64,000 nt of DNA from Anthoceros angustus (lineage: Eukaryota > Streptophyta > Anthocerotopsida > Anthocerotales > Anthocerotaceae). The first letter of the stretch is position 1. Each line of letters starts with the position of its first letter. Under the pieces are notes generated by a model that was not told where the DNA came from, did no database searches, and was given only the letters and a program-made list of their open reading frames with translations. Where the stretch lies: assembly GCA_010909165.1 (NCBI GenBank), contig MU008162.1, positions 558,001 to 622,000 on the forward strand. The letters are read 5' to 3'. Below, piece by piece: positions 62,603 through 64,000 of this stretch. A program made the position numbers and the translations under genes.

Positions 62603-63400
62603 TTATGGAAACCACATGAAGGCATCTGGTTTGCGGACCCTGGTGAGCACATCCATAGCCTCCTGTAGCCTACCTCCACATGCATACATGCGCAGGATAT
62701 GGTTCCCCAAGTATGCACTCGACTCGTACCCAAACTTCACAGTGAGATCATGAACTCGTCGACCCACAACCAAATCCTTCTTAGCTGTACACAGTTTTAG
62801 CACAGTGTAAAACAGAGACTGAGAAATAGCAGAGTCTGCCTGGGCCAGGGATTCCAGGGCTTCAACGGCCTCAGAAAGCTTCCCCTGTTGACATAACATG
62901 CTAACAGTTCCAGCCGTTACTACGCCCATTCCCGATCCTGCACTCCTGCTAGGTTCAGGCCTATCCGGAGAGCTCGACTTGGAAGGAGAGGCACCATAAC
63001 CCATCTCCATATCCAAAGACACGAGTTGCTCATCAACCCAAGCTGGCTTGAGCATGCTGTTTAACCACAGGACCTCGTCGGACCCCTTACGCTGGAAGTC
63101 AGGCGCACGGGAGCTAGTCTTTTCTCGTCTGTTATCCCACCACACGGTCGGGTCCAGGAAAAATTGTTGCCACAAATGCTCCTGCTCCTGGCGACCACCA
63201 TCACTGGAAAATCCGTCCCCACCCACAGATTTGAGCTGAAGTGGTAGTGCTGGGCTCCTTACACTGCTGCACCTGGAGGCTTGGTTGTTTGCCAGGGGTT
63301 GACTCCCTGAGGTGAGGTGAGCGGAAGCTCCTCGCTGCATCCCTGTACACACACCAATTTGTTGGGTCCACAACGGGTCCGGGTGCCATACTATGGCCAT
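62603..63400 (-). CDS. N-terminal part of the KPAxA PPR gene
   Basis: A frame beginning at ATG 63400 (an in-frame GTG at 63475 extends it but is not a likely start) encodes a targeting-type N-terminus. It continues with EVLWLN, GTVSMLCQQGKLSEAVEALESLAQ, FYTVLKLCTAKKDLVVGRRVHDLTV and HILRMYACGGRLQEAMDVL. The same blocks begin the PPR gene at 43-47 kb, so the two are paralogues. The frame ends at 62603 after FMWFP where the next PPR should start, apparently because of a small deletion; the next repeats continue in another frame at 62318-62590. Confidence 0.75.
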   Translation of the reverse strand: MAIVWHPDPLWTQQIGVCTGMQRGASAHLTSGSQPLANNQASRCSSVRSPALPLQLKSVGGDGFSSDGGRQEQEHLWQQFFLDPTVWWDNRREKTSSRAPDFQRKGSDEVLWLNSMLKPAWVDEQLVSLDMEMGYGASPSKSSSPDRPEPSRSAGSGMGVVTAGTVSMLCQQGKLSEAVEALESLAQADSAISQSLFYTVLKLCTAKKDLVVGRRVHDLTVKFGYESSAYLGNHILRMYACGGRLQEAMDVLTRVRKPDAFMWFP

Positions 63401-64000
63401 CGTCCAGGGACCTCTGTCGGGAGGTGAGTTCAACAACAGACCATGGCTGGATGCCCAGGTACTTCGTATGGCCACTCCATACGGGCTGGCTTGGCTGAGC
63501 CCGAACCCGGAGGGCTTGAATGCAATTGAACAGACAACTACCTACATGTGTAGTCTATGTGGGTGTATGAATAATATAAGACATATGGCATGCCAAACAA
63601 CAGCTAGACACATACCTATATAGAGGTACCTTGTGTGTGAATATTGACGGTGTTTACATATAGTGTATCAATATTCATATTGTGTGTTGCGTCAATATTA
63701 ACGAGCTCATGTGGAGCACTCGCGGGGACTCGTTACGAATTATGGTCAATTAGATACAAGATAGGAAGTTTCATTTGTTCGGACTCATTTACAAAGCTCA
63801 ACTTTTAGATAAGCATACAACAGTTTGAGTTGTGCATTTTTATACCTAGTTGGAATCAGAGGAAGCATCAGCGTATCCAGCGATGCCGAAATTTCTTGTT
63901 TTGGTTTCCTAACCCAAATCGGGACGCAAAAGTAAACGTGGAAAGGACTTTGCAGCTTTGCATCCGACTAAAGGGTCTAATGGAGGCAAGTGAGAGTTTC
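63401..64000. other. Right-hand flank
   Basis: Upstream region of the PPR locus. AT-rich from about 63540, with the phrase caatatt recurring at 63640-63700. No gene, repeat array or RNA gene is supported. Confidence 0.5.

Overview
The window is nuclear DNA of a land plant. Most genes have short spliceosomal introns (about 60-200 bases). Several products are plastid-targeted (FtsHi5-type AAA protein, phosphoglycerate kinase, plastid Hsp90), and there are two PPR proteins of the organelle RNA-editing PLS class. Two features narrow the lineage by inference. A CEP76 centrosome/basal-body gene suggests a plant with flagellate sperm. A PPR with a KPAxA motif and a terminal GRP in place of DYW points to a lineage thought to edit U to C (hornwort, fern or non-Selaginella lycophyte). 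The species cannot be fixed from sequence alone.

Layout. 1.4-7.9 kb (+): FtsHi5-like gene, 19 exons. 8.3-11.0 kb (+): RAY1-like glycosyltransferase, 5 exons. 11.4-12.1 kb (+): small glycine/cysteine-rich AS8-like protein. 12.6-14.3 kb: divergent pair of ribosomal protein genes, RPL11 (-) and RPS21 (+). 15.0-19.8 kb (-): myotubularin phosphatase, 19 exons. 19.8-26.2 kb: gene-poor DNA with an AT-rich island and one unrecognised 251-residue ORF. 26.3-28.4 kb (+): LRR receptor kinase with a degenerate HRD motif. 28.4-36.3 kb: a graveyard of minisatellites, tRNA-like repeats and broken pieces of nearby genes (the kinase, myotubularin, CEP76 and PPR genes). 36.3-38.8 kb (-): CEP76 homologue interrupted by apparent single-base deletions. 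40.8-42.9 kb (+): plastid PGK. 43.3-47.0 kb (-): intronless PLS-E+ PPR gene with a very uniform repeat array. 48.0-50.5 kb (-): intronless plastid Hsp90. 50.5-52.7 kb: minisatellites and a retroelement scrap. 52.7-57.0 kb (-): HPCA1/LRR-VIII-like receptor kinase with one exon per LRR. 57.4 kb: tRNA-Glu(CTC). 57.5-59.8 kb: minisatellites. 59.8-63.4 kb (-): PPR locus with a KPAxA-type DYW domain, split by an internal tandem duplication and many small deletions.

There is no operon-like organisation. Functional themes are chloroplast biogenesis (FtsHi5, Hsp90, PGK, PPRs), cytosolic translation (the divergent ribosomal pair) and membrane signalling (two receptor kinases, myotubularin). Exon boundaries were set by hand from GT/AG sites with frame checks and may be off by a few bases. 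The strongest leads are the KPAxA PPR, the frameshifted CEP76 with its four evenly spaced TCACGTGA sites, and the locally derived pseudogene cluster.
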